From assembly GCF_022835695.1 (NCBI RefSeq), contig NZ_BQUV01000012.1, forward strand, positions 1 to 64,000: 64,000 nucleotides of DNA, written 5' to 3'. The notes below the pieces were generated by a model, which ran no database searches, was not told where the DNA came from, and saw only the letters and a list, made by a program, of their open reading frames with translations. Below are positions 17,124-26,500 of this stretch, piece after piece. The position numbers and the translations under genes were made by a program. Numbering within the stretch: the stretch's first letter is position 1; each line of letters starts with the position of its first letter. This DNA comes from Bradyrhizobium sp. Ce-3 (GTDB lineage Bacteria > Pseudomonadota > Alphaproteobacteria > Rhizobiales > Xanthobacteraceae).

Positions 17124-19154
17124 TCAATTCCAGTCGCCAGGCGGAGTACCGGCGGCCACGAGTTTTTCGATCCGCATGGCATCATCGCCGTAAGCTGTCA
17201 CACCAACCTTCTTCCAAATTTTAGCTGCTCCGTCCCAATCCCAGTAGAAGCCACCGTTGTAGTACTGATATAGCGCAAGCCTAAATTGCTCGTCCGAAAG
17301 GTGCTGGGCACCAGGATTTGCCGTGTAAATGTTTTGAAAATGCTGTGAGACCTCTTGTTTCTTCTTGTTATAAAGCGCGACGCCGCCAGCAACGTTTTGC
17401 TTCCAATCCCACACTTGTTGGGTTGATGGTGGCGGGGTATCAAGCTGCATTACGCCGAAGCCACGAGGAGGCCCGAACAGTGGCAGTCCTTGGTTGTCGA
17501 AATGCCGAAATCTAGATTCTTTGTAGGCAATAACCTGTAGCGCTCGATCGGAAAGCATTGCCCTAATGTTTGCCTTGAGTGGATTGTCACCCAAGATTCC
17601 CCACTCGCTTGTCGCAGGCGCGGTTGTTCCAGTATGACCATCGGTTGTCCGGCGCCAATTTATCGAGCAAGTGCAACTGAAGACACCGCCGATTATGCGT
17701 CCACCGAAATTGAATGACGGCGTGAGAGTTGGGGCAGTGAATTGAAGCGTCTGCGACACGTCATTCCGACCATGATCACGATAATAAATGTGAGCCGAGT
17801 AGTTCGCCGAAACAAACATGTACTCTGGTCCGTGGTTGACCCAATACCATTGAACGGAGAAAGGCGGCAGGTTTGGAACTGCCGAAATTCTTGCGGCAAT
17901 CAGTGGCGGTATCGCAAGGGAGTGTAGTCTCCCTTCGAAGTCCACGTTCGGAGTTCCGGGATCAGTAAGCTCGGTGAGAGCACCATGACCGGCCACGTGT
18001 GGCATCCCGGGACCTATTGGAGTTGTTATCGCTCCGTTCGAGCCGGGCGCAGCATCCGATGAATCCGCCGATGGAGACGCATTGGCCGATCCCTGTTGAA
18101 GGCTAGCCACATGCGGCTTTGGCGGTGGTGTTGTGACCGCCTCCCAGCAATCAGTCGCCAGATAAGCATAGGGGATAGTGCCGTTTCCTGCGCCATAAAG
18201 GCATTGACTGCCCCACGTCGTGTCCCAACTATTTCGCAAGATAAAGAAACCACCGCCGGGTACGGAAGTATCATCTTGATAGCCAACGAGACACATCGCG
18301 TGGCCGCCGTCGACTGGCTCGCTTCCTACGCGCATGTTGATACGTCCGGTTTGCTGCACATAGGATGAATTGTACCAGCTATCATAGACAGGGATCGAGA
18401 ATCCGACCACTGATCCTAGAGCCAGCGCGTTCTTAATGCCGTTCAAGTCCCTGGGATTTAAGATCACGGTCGGCAACTTGAATTGCGCCGCGTCAGCATG
18501 AGCATTCGTGGGCTCAACCCCATTGTTGTTGCAAGGCGGATACGGATTGTATTGCCAGACGTTCTCGCGACATTCACCAATGCTCTGCAAGACTTGGGCT
18601 GCTTTGGTCTGCCATGTACCGCAATCTTTCGGCGCTCCATCTATCAGTTTTGTCTCGCAATAGAGGAATTGCTCCGAAAAATCCTGGGGTGAGCCAGACA
18701 TCTTCCGGTAAAACTCATGAACTGCGGTCATGGCAAATGCCACGCACGTACCTCGACCACCTTGGTTGCGGATAGGCGGCATGAGCTTCGAGTGGTTGAC
18801 GTTTGGAGGCAGGGCTAGGGGAGGAGTGGACGCAATGGATTGATTATCCAAGTCCATCTCCGGAGTAGGAGGCAGTGCTCCGCGCTGGTAGTTAAAAGTC
18901 GTGCCGGAGGTTGCGACTTCGGCGCTACGTGTTCCGATTTCCTTGGAAAACTCGCCAACTAGACCGTCGAGTTCGTCGTCCGAGAGACCCAAATGCTCTT
19001 TGATATTGTCGGCTATTTTCTGGTTTGAGAGTATTGCAAGTGCTTGCTCAATATCAGTGACGCCAAGCTCGCGTAGCTTCTGAATAACCCCTTGTTCTAC
19101 ATTGTTGATTTTTTGCAGATCGTGACCGCCATATATGGATCGCTGCTCACTCAT
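17124..19154 (-). CDS. Papain-like cysteine protease fused to lysozyme-like domain
   Basis: 676 aa from the ATG at 19154 with TAGGAGATG upstream; another ATG at 19193 is less likely. Residues 1-75 are helical without a signal peptide. Residues 115-340 are a C1A papain fold: oxyanion Gln131, nucleophile Cys137 (RNQGGRGTCVAFAMTAVHEF), His285 (VDGGHAMCLVGY) and Asn308 (FILRNSWDTTWGSQCLYG), with spare cysteines. A Pro/Ser/Gly-rich linker spans 341-410. A beta-rich middle (411-510) has SCTCS. Residues 525-650 resemble a transglycosylase/lysozyme fold with possible catalytic Glu546 (ALQVIAYKESRFRHFDN), GFGVMQLDTP and ALYQYYNGG. Codon usage is clearly more AT-rich than the neighbours, suggesting transfer. 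It could be an exported antibacterial effector or a phage-derived lysin. The protease part is near certain, the lysozyme part likely. Confidence 0.8.
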   Translation of the reverse strand: MSEQRSIYGGHDLQKINNVEQGVIQKLRELGVTDIEQALAILSNQKIADNIKEHLGLSDDELDGLVGEFSKEIGTRSAEVATSGTTFNYQRGALPPTPEMDLDNQSIASTPPLALPPNVNHSKLMPPIRNQGGRGTCVAFAMTAVHEFYRKMSGSPQDFSEQFLYCETKLIDGAPKDCGTWQTKAAQVLQSIGECRENVWQYNPYPPCNNNGVEPTNAHADAAQFKLPTVILNPRDLNGIKNALALGSVVGFSIPVYDSWYNSSYVQQTGRINMRVGSEPVDGGHAMCLVGYQDDTSVPGGGFFILRNSWDTTWGSQCLYGAGNGTIPYAYLATDCWEAVTTPPPKPHVASLQQGSANASPSADSSDAAPGSNGAITTPIGPGMPHVAGHGALTELTDPGTPNVDFEGRLHSLAIPPLIAARISAVPNLPPFSVQWYWVNHGPEYMFVSANYSAHIYYRDHGRNDVSQTLQFTAPTLTPSFNFGGRIIGGVFSCTCSINWRRTTDGHTGTTAPATSEWGILGDNPLKANIRAMLSDRALQVIAYKESRFRHFDNQGLPLFGPPRGFGVMQLDTPPPSTQQVWDWKQNVAGGVALYNKKKQEVSQHFQNIYTANPGAQHLSDEQFRLALYQYYNGGFYWDWDGAAKIWKKVGVTAYGDDAMRIEKLVAAGTPPGDWN

Positions 19155-19433
19155 GGGTTCATCTCCTACAAAGAAATTTTTTTGAATAAACATGTACTGT
19201 AATCACAATCATGGGTAGTGTCTACTATGAGTAGCAAGAGAAGTGTTGGTCGCCTCTCAGTCGATATTGGACGACAGGCGACGACTGCATCCCCGCGACC
19301 TCAAGCCTCGCCAACCGCTCTTCCAGCCGGATGAAACGACAGGTTCGGATTGCACTTCGACATCTCGCGGCCCTAGCCGGACAAGCGATGGCGATTCCAT
19401 GCAATGATCAGCGTCAGCCGCTGCCGGTAAACA

Positions 19434-19608
19434 CTCACTCCATCCGCGCAAACAGCTCCACCAGTGTCTCGCGCAGCCAGCGCTGCGCGGGGACGGTGTC
19501 GTTGCGCTGGTGCCAGAACAGGCTGACGATGCGCGGCGGCGCCGGCAGTGGCACCGCCACCGCATGCAGATGCGGCGCGTGGCGGGACTGCGCGCTGAGA
19601 TCGCGCGG
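19434..19608 (-). repeat. Direct repeat copy B (3' end of intact LysR gene)
   Basis: Partner of 16403-16577 in the same orientation; offset 3031 bp. The two copies bracket an insertion of about 2.86 kb. The region 19155-19433 upstream of the fusion gene shows no gene. Confidence 0.85.
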
Positions 19609-20355
19609 CAGCACCGCGATCAGGTCGGACTGGCGCACGATCTCGTAGGCCGCGTTGTAGTGATTGACGGTCGTGACCAGGTTGCGCGACAGCCCGCGCG
19701 AGGCGAGGAACTGGTCGTAGGTCGGCAGCGTCTTGCCGGCGAGGCTGACATCGACATGCTTGGCGCTGAGGAAGCTGCGGGCGTTGAGCCGCTGCTTTTT
19801 GGCGAGCGGATGATCCCGCCGCATCATGCAGGCATATTCGACGGTCCATAGCGAGCGGGAGCGGATCGCGGCCGGCGGCTGCTGCGCCTCGTTGACATAG
19901 ACGCTGAGCACGCAATCGACCCGGTTGTCCTCGAGCCGGTCGCCGATCTCGAGGATGGTGTTGGGCAGGGTGTGGATGCGCGCCGAAGGCGCCACCTCGC
20001 TGAAGCGGTTGAGCAGCCGCGGCATCACCAGCGAGGACACGTAGTCCGACATCGACAGGCTGAACTCGGCCGCGGTGCGCCCCGGATCGAAGGCGTCCTC
20101 GTCGAGCGCGTGGCGGACGTGCTCCAGCGCATCGCCGATCGGCTGCCACAGCGCCACCGCGCGCTGGGTCGGGCGGATGCCGCTGGCGGTGCGGACGAAC
20201 AGGGGATCGTCGAGCGCGTCGCGCAACCTCGCCAAGGCATTGCTGACCGCGGGCTGGGTCATCGTCAACGCGCTGGCGGCGCGCGTGACGCTGCCCTCGG
20301 TCATCAGCGCCTCGAAGACTTTCAGCAGGTTGAGGTCGAGCGTGCGGAAGGACAC
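19435..20355 (-). CDS. LysR-family transcriptional regulator
   Basis: 306 aa starting at a GTG at 20355 (MSFRTLDLNLLKVFEALMTE). The HTH lies at residues 20-45 (SVTRAASALTMTQPAVSNALARL), followed by the DALDDPLFVRTASGIRPT segment typical of the NodD/SyrM-like LysR branch. Intact to the stop; its last 175 bp are duplicated at 16403-16577. It is divergent from the MFS gene at 20481 across 125 bp containing an AT-rich stretch (about 20386-20420) suited to a LysR box. It is therefore the likely regulator of the MFS/amidohydrolase pair. Confidence 0.88.
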   Translation of the reverse strand: MSFRTLDLNLLKVFEALMTEGSVTRAASALTMTQPAVSNALARLRDALDDPLFVRTASGIRPTQRAVALWQPIGDALEHVRHALDEDAFDPGRTAAEFSLSMSDYVSSLVMPRLLNRFSEVAPSARIHTLPNTILEIGDRLEDNRVDCVLSVYVNEAQQPPAAIRSRSLWTVEYACMMRRDHPLAKKQRLNARSFLSAKHVDVSLAGKTLPTYDQFLASRGLSRNLVTTVNHYNAAYEIVRQSDLIAVLPRDLSAQSRHAPHLHAVAVPLPAPPRIVSLFWHQRNDTVPAQRWLRETLVELFARME

Positions 20356-20480
20356 GGGCGATATTCACCATGGTGATGTGCCAGATAACAATTATAAATT
20401 ATTCGGATAATATTGGTTTGTCTATCATTCCCCGACCGACCTCGCGGCGCGTGCCGACCGCGGGGCGGAGGGGGCTATTC

Positions 20481-21836
20481 ATGTCGATGATCTCGGCGCG
20501 CATCGAGCGCCTGCCGTTCGCGCGTTTCCATGTGCACCTGCTGCTGATGGGCGGCCTGGGCTATCTGTTCGACGCGATGGATGCCGCGGTGCTGGCGTTC
20601 ATCCTGCCGGTGTTGCGCACGGCCTGGAGCCTCACCAATGTCGAGACCGGCGTGCTCGGCTCCAGCACCTTCGTCGGCTATCTCTTCGGCGCGCTGCTCG
20701 CGGGCACGCTGGGCGACCTGATCGGCCGCCGCGCGGTGATGATGTCGGCGCTCGCGCTCTATAGCGCGGCCTCGCTGGTCAGCGCCGCGGTGGACAGCTG
20801 GCCCGCGTTCTTCGCCGCGCGCGTCGTCGCCGGCATGGGCACCGGCGCGGAGAGCGCGATCATCGCGCCGTATCTCGCCGAGTTCGTGGCGCGGCGCTAC
20901 CGCGGCGCCTTCACCGGCGCGCTGGCCGGCTTCTTCTCGTTCGGCTTCGTCGCCGCCGCGCTGCTCGGCTATTTCATCGTGCCGGCCTACGAGAATGGCT
21001 GGCGCATCGTGCTCGTGATCACCGCCATCCCCGTCGTGATGCTGCTGTGGTGGCGCCGCTCGCTGCCGGAATCGCCGCGCTGGCTGGAAAGCCGGGGCAG
21101 GGCGGAGGAAGCCGAAGCGGTGCTCGACAAGATCGAGGCCAGCTTCGTGCGCGAGGGCCGGGTGCTGCCGGCTCCGGTCGCAGAGCCCGCTGCGCCTGCG
21201 GTATCGTCGGGAACGCTGCTGAGCAATTTCGCCGCGCTGCTGGCGGGTCGCCAGGCGCGGATCACCACCATGACCTGGATCATGTGGCTGTCGATCACCT
21301 TCAGCTATTACTCCTTCTTCGTCTGGATTCCCGGTCTCCTGGTGCAGAACGGCATGAGCATCACCAAGAGTTTCGGCTATTCGCTCGCGATGTATTGCGC
21401 GCAGGTGCCGGGCTATTTCACCGCCGCCTTCTTCAACGAGCGGATCGGCCGACAGGCCACGATCGCGACCTACATGCTGCTCGGCGGCATCAGCGCGCTG
21501 GGGCTCGCCTTTGCCAAGAGCGACGGGGAGATCATGACGGCTGGCCTGCTGCTGTCGTTCTTCATGAACGGCACCTATGCCGGCGTCTATGCCTACACGG
21601 CGGAGGTGTTTCCGACATCGATCCGAACCACGGGCGCGGGGCTCGCATCGGCGATCGGCCGCATCGGTGCGATCGTGGCGCCGATTCTGGTCGGCTACCT
21701 CTATCCGAATTTCGGCTTTGCCGGCGTGTTCGGCGTCACCACGAGCGTGCTGTTGATCGGCGCCTTGACCGTCGTGCTGATGGGCGTGCCGACGCGCGGC
21801 CGGTCGCTGGAAGACATCGCAAGCGAAGCTGCGTGA
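20481..21836 (+). CDS. MFS transporter, organic acid / sugar symporter type
   Basis: 451 aa from the ATG at 20481 with GGAGGGG upstream. Twelve hydrophobic segments in two six-helix halves. The MFS loop motif is GTLGDLIGRRAVMM, repeated in the second half as NERIGRQATIA. PESPRWLESRGRAEEAEAVL at the central loop and AYTAEVFPTSIRTTGAG are signatures of the metabolite:H+ symporter / sugar porter groups. It ends 22 bp before the amidohydrolase gene, so the pair probably imports and hydrolyses one amide or cyclic-amide substrate. Substrate unknown. Confidence 0.88.
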   Translation: MSMISARIERLPFARFHVHLLLMGGLGYLFDAMDAAVLAFILPVLRTAWSLTNVETGVLGSSTFVGYLFGALLAGTLGDLIGRRAVMMSALALYSAASLVSAAVDSWPAFFAARVVAGMGTGAESAIIAPYLAEFVARRYRGAFTGALAGFFSFGFVAAALLGYFIVPAYENGWRIVLVITAIPVVMLLWWRRSLPESPRWLESRGRAEEAEAVLDKIEASFVREGRVLPAPVAEPAAPAVSSGTLLSNFAALLAGRQARITTMTWIMWLSITFSYYSFFVWIPGLLVQNGMSITKSFGYSLAMYCAQVPGYFTAAFFNERIGRQATIATYMLLGGISALGLAFAKSDGEIMTAGLLLSFFMNGTYAGVYAYTAEVFPTSIRTTGAGLASAIGRIGAIVAPILVGYLYPNFGFAGVFGVTTSVLLIGALTVVLMGVPTRGRSLEDIASEAA

Positions 21837-21858
21837 TTGCGGCACTTAGGAGATCATC

Positions 21859-23103
21859 ATGTCCACGACCCTCTTCAAGAATGCCGCGCTGCTCGATTCG
21901 CTGCACTCCGAGCTGCTCGAAGGCCATCACGTGCTGGTCGAGGATCGCCTGATCAAGGAGGTCTCCGACCGGCCGATCGAGGCGTCAGTCGATCGCGTCA
22001 TCGACCTCAGGGGCAAGACCCTGATGCCAGGCCTGATCGACCTGCATGTGCACGCGGTTGCGGTCGAACTCGACCTGTCGCAGCAGGCCCGCATGGCCAA
22101 CGTGCTGGTGACGCTGCGCTCGACCATGCTGCTGCGGGGCATGCTGAAGCGCGGCTTCACCACGGTGCGCGATGCCGGCGGTGCCGGCTATGCGCTGAAG
22201 CAGGCGATCGACACCGGCCTGACCGATGGTCCGCGGCTGTTCGTCTCCGGCCGCGCGCTGAGCCAGACCGGCGGGCACGGCGACGGGCGCGCCCGCTCGG
22301 ATTATCTGGCCGACCCGACTTGTTCCTGCTGCGTGCGGGTCGGCGCGATCGCGCGCGTCGTCGACGGCGTCGATGCGGTGCGCAAGGCGGTGCGCGAGGA
22401 ACTGCAGATGGGCGCCGACCAGATCAAGATCATGGCGTCCGGCGGTGTCGCGTCGCCGACCGATCCGATCGGCGCCTACGGTTATTCCGAGGACGAGATC
22501 CGCGCCATCGTTGCCGAAGCGAAGGCGCGGCACACCTATGTGCTGGCCCATGCCTACACCGCGGAGGCGATCGAGCGCGCGGTGCGCTGCGGCGTGCGCA
22601 CCATCGAGCATGGCAATCTGGTCGATCTTCCGACCGCGCGGCTGATGGCCGAGCAGGGCGCCTATGCGGTGCCGACGCTGATCACCTACGAGGCATTGGC
22701 CAACGAGGGCGCCAAATACGGCCTGCCGGCGGCGAGCGTCGCCAAGATCGCCGACGTGCGCGATGCCGGCCTGCGCTCGCTTGCGATCTATCGCGAGGCC
22801 GGCGTCAAGATGGGCTATGGCAGCGACCTGCTCGGGCCATCGCAGCGGCTGCAGAGCGACGAATTCCGCATCCGCGCCGAACTGCTCGGCGCGCAGGCGG
22901 TAATCCATAGCGCGACCGTCGTCGGCGCCGAGGTGCTCGGCATGGAAGGCAAGCTCGGCCGCATCGCGCCGGAAGCGTTCGCCGACCTGCTGGTCGTTGA
23001 GGGCAACCCGCTGCGCGATGTGAGCTGCCTGCTCGGCCAGGGCGAGCAGATCCCGCTGGTCATGAAGGCCGGCAAGGCCGAAGTCGACCGGCTGGGTGGG
23101 TAG
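21859..23103 (+). CDS. Amidohydrolase family protein (imidazolonepropionase-like)
   Basis: 414 aa with TAGGAG before the ATG. Metal-dependent amidohydrolase barrel: LIDLHVHA (His63, His65), a candidate bridging lysine in QIKIMASGG, later metal histidines in VLAHAYT and TIEHGN, and the aspartate in MGYGSDLLG. The subgroup with DAGGAGYALKQAID and GRALSQTGGHGDGR contains Xaa-Pro dipeptidases and imidazolonepropionase-like enzymes, which cleave C-N bonds in peptides or rings. Cytosolic. Coupled to the MFS importer and the divergent LysR. Confidence 0.9.
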   Translation: MSTTLFKNAALLDSLHSELLEGHHVLVEDRLIKEVSDRPIEASVDRVIDLRGKTLMPGLIDLHVHAVAVELDLSQQARMANVLVTLRSTMLLRGMLKRGFTTVRDAGGAGYALKQAIDTGLTDGPRLFVSGRALSQTGGHGDGRARSDYLADPTCSCCVRVGAIARVVDGVDAVRKAVREELQMGADQIKIMASGGVASPTDPIGAYGYSEDEIRAIVAEAKARHTYVLAHAYTAEAIERAVRCGVRTIEHGNLVDLPTARLMAEQGAYAVPTLITYEALANEGAKYGLPAASVAKIADVRDAGLRSLAIYREAGVKMGYGSDLLGPSQRLQSDEFRIRAELLGAQAVIHSATVVGAEVLGMEGKLGRIAPEAFADLLVVEGNPLRDVSCLLGQGEQIPLVMKAGKAEVDRLGG

Positions 23104-23120
23104 ATGTCTGGTTCCGAGCG

Positions 23121-23262
23121 TGAGACTATATCCTCGTCCACCGCTGTCATCGCCCGGCCTCGACCGGGCGATCCAGTACGCCGCGGCCCCTCGATTCAAG
23201 CGCAGACGTCTCTGGAATACTGGATCACCCGCATGCGCGGGTGATGACGCTGAGCAAGGTGA
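23121..23262 (+). repeat. Palindromic dispersed repeat, copy 1
   Basis: The unit runs from TGAGACTATATCCTCG to GAGCAAGGTGAG. It contains two hairpins: GCCCGGCC/ACCGGGCG-type near 23150-23172 and CACCCGCATGCGCGGGTG at 23226-23243. The copy at 23291-23451 is nearly identical apart from an 18-20 nt insert. This architecture is familiar from intergenic repeats of Bradyrhizobium-type genomes. Confidence 0.7.
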
Positions 23263-23290
23263 GCAATCATCGCGTCATCTGGAGAGGTTC

Positions 23291-23451
23291 TGAGGCTATA
23301 TCCTCGTTCACCACTGTCATCGCCCGGCCTGTGCGCAATTGCGCACATGGACCGGGCGATCCAGTACGCCGCGGCCCCTCGATTCAAGCGCAGACGTCTC
23401 TGCAATACCGGATCACCCGCATGCGCGGGTGATGACACGGAGCAAGGCGAG
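23291..23451 (+). repeat. Palindromic dispersed repeat, copy 2
   Basis: Tandem direct copy of 23121-23262. Its first hairpin loop holds an extra perfect 18-bp palindrome, TGTGCGCAATTGCGCACA, at 23330-23347. The gap 23104-23572 otherwise shows no gene. Confidence 0.7.
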
Positions 23452-23572
23452 TGCGCCTGCACGATTTCTGGATAATGGAAAAGTACCGCTGAGTTGCCCG
23501 ACGTGTCAAGTGCCGTGTCCGCCGGCTACTTTGCATGGGGTTGTTTTCGATATTTTGGCGGAGCGTCCGGCC

Positions 23573-26500
23573 TCACCACACCACGCGGAGACCGGCGGTG
23601 CCCTTGTAGCTGTGGTTGTCGCCGGCATCCTGCAGGCTGGCGCGATAGGTCGCTTCACCGAATACGGTGTAGCGGCCGCCCGCCCAGCTGTAGCTGCCGC
23701 CGCCGCCGATCGAGCCCCACAGCCGGTCGTTGGCGCTGGCGAAGCTGGTGCCCGCGACGCCGACATTGGTGCCGTCGAGGAATTCGTAGTGCAGATTGCC
23801 GATCGCATAGAGGTCGGAGCGGGCGCCGTCGCTCCAGCTCTTCTGGTGATTGAGCGACAGGCCGACGCGGCCGAGCAGGCTGTCGGCATTGGTCAACGAG
23901 ACCTGTGCGCCGAAGCGGTCGGCGAACCCGTCGAACTCGACCTTGGAATAGGCGAGCTGCGCCTGCGGCGTCAGCGAGAAGCCGTTGCCGATGGTGATGC
24001 GCCTGCCGCCTTCGACGCTGAAGGCAAAGCCGAGGCCTTCATTGCCATGCGCCATGCTGCCGACGAGGTCGGAGGTGAGATCGCCGCGGTAGAACATGGT
24101 CTGCATCTGGCCGTCGAGATAGACGCCGTTGTCGCCATACCAGGTCGCGGTGGCGCCGACGCCGGTGCCTTCGGCGCGGATCCGGCCGTTGCCGAAGAAC
24201 GAATTCACGTAAGCCGTGGTCAGGCCGTATTGCAGCGTGAGGCCGACGATCAGGCGGCCATAATTGTTCTCGAGCGCGAGGCCGTCGAGCCCGGCCTGCG
24301 CCTTGAAGTCGTCGCTGCTGGTGGTCGAGCCCGTGGTGTTCGACGGCCGCAGATTGGTCTGCCCGCCCTCGACACGGCCCCAGAATGCCGATTGCGTCCA
24401 TGAGCTGTCTGATGTCGCCGCCGGCGAGACGCCCATCCGCGCCATCGCCTCGCTCGGGCCGCCATTGCCGCCCCAGTAACGGTTGCCGACGCGCTCCTGC
24501 ATCGAGGGCAGCGCGTTCATGCCGAGCAGCACCTGGGCGTAGTTCTCGTAAAGCGGCACGCCGGGCTGGTACAGCGGACCAGCGGGCGCGGCAGGCGGCT
24601 TCGGCGCGGCCGGATCGCTCGACGGCACCAGCGTGGAGCGCAGATACCAGTCGCCGTCGGTCGGCGTCGCGACGCCGTTCTTCTGCAAGGTATAGGCATA
24701 GGCGCCGGCGACGATCGCCTGCTGGCCCTGCAGCGAGTAGTTGCCCGCCAGCGTGAAGGTGCCGTTGGAAGCGCCGTTGACGTCGATCAGCCTGATGCCG
24801 TCCGAGGTCTGCGCGCCGCCGCCGCCGGCATTGTTGATCCGCACGGTCGAACTGCCCGACGTGCTTCCGCCGACCAAGAGCCGGTCGGTCGCCGAGCCGT
24901 CGCCGCCGAGCACGGTGTTGAACAGCAGCGTGCCGCCATTGCCGGCATAATTGCCGACAACCGTCAGCGCAGTGCCGGGTGTCGCGCCGAACCTGACGGT
25001 GCCGGCATTACTGAGCGCCCCCATGATCTGGCTGAAGCCGTTCAGGTCGACCGTGCTGCTCGCGCTCGCGGTAAAGGCGGATGCCGAGCTGAACGCATCG
25101 GCCGCACCTGCGCGCAGCGTGCCGCCGGTGAGCGTGGTCGCGCCGCTGTAGGTGCCTCTCCCCGAGATCGTCTGCGTGCCGCCTGTGAGCGTCAGCCCGC
25201 CGGCGCCGCCGATCGCTCCGGAGAACGTGTCGCTGGCATTGGTCAGCGTCAGCGTCTTGGCGCCGAGCGCGACGTTGCCGCTGCCGGCCAGGCTCAGAAT
25301 GCTGGTCGAGGTGCCGGCGAGGCCGGAAATGTCGAACGCGGCGTTCGCCACCACGCGTGAATTGCTGATCGATCCGGCGCCCGCCAGCGCCAGCGTGCCT
25401 GCCGAGATCGTGGTCACGCCGCTATAGGTGTTGGCGCCGGATAGCGTCTCGGTGCCGCCCGTGAGCGTCAGCCCGCCGCTGCCGCCGATCACGCCGGAGA
25501 AGGTGTCGTTGGCGGCGGTCAGCGTCAGGGTGTTGGCGCCGAGGGCGACGCTGCCGCTGCCGGCGAGGCCTTGAATGCTGGTGCCGCCGCCGCTGACGCC
25601 CGAGATGTCGAAGGCGGCGTTGTTGACCACGCGGCTCGACGCGCCGATCGCTCCCGCGCCGGTCAGCGCCAGCGTGCCACCCGCGATCGTGGTCGCGCCG
25701 GTATAGGCCTGGACGCCGGACAGCGCCTGCGTGCCGCCGGTGAGCTGCAATCCGCCGGTGCCGTTGATGGAGCCTGCGAACGTGTCGTTCGCATTGGTGA
25801 TGATCAGGTCCTTTGCGCCGAGCAGGACGGTGCCGGCGCTGTTGCCGGCAAGGCTTTGAATGTGCGAGGCGGCGTCGAAGACGCGGGTGATGTCGAGGGT
25901 TGCGTTGTCGACCACGCGGCTTGAATTGATGAGGGCATCGCTGGCGCCAGCGATGACGCCGATCGCGAACGTGCCCTGCTGGATCACCGTCTCACCGGTA
26001 TAGGTGCTGCCGCCGCGGAGGAACAAGGTGCCGTCGCCGGTCTTGGTCAATCCGCCGACGCCGCTGAGACCGCCAGCGGTTGAGGCAATCCCAACGAAGC
26101 CGTTGGTGTCGACGGTCAGCCCACCCGCAGCGATGTGGTTTTGCGCAGCCGTTCCGCCAAAGATGCTTGTGGCGTTGGCGGTTATCCGGACAACGGCATT
26201 GTCGTAATTGACCTGGCCGCCGGCGTTGTTGATCGCGATGCTGGGTGTTTGCAGGGTGGCGTTGCTGATGTTGAGGGTGCCTGTGCCGGTGCCGGCAGGG
26301 GCGGTGACGACGAGCCTGCCTGTCGTCGCAACGGTCGCACCGTTCTCGATGTTGAGGGTGTTTGTGCCGACAGCGTTGATCGTCAGGATGCCGTTGATGT
26401 TCCATCGCGACCCGGCCCCAGTCACCGTCACCGTGGACGTGGTGCCAGCGGTATTGCCGATCGTAAGGGAGTTGCCGGTGGTGGTCAGGACCGCGCCGTT

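Noticed and set aside
20475-21845. 456-codon minus-strand frame
   Set aside because: Shadow of the MFS transporter gene; composition (R, H, Q, E-rich) typical of antisense high-GC frames.
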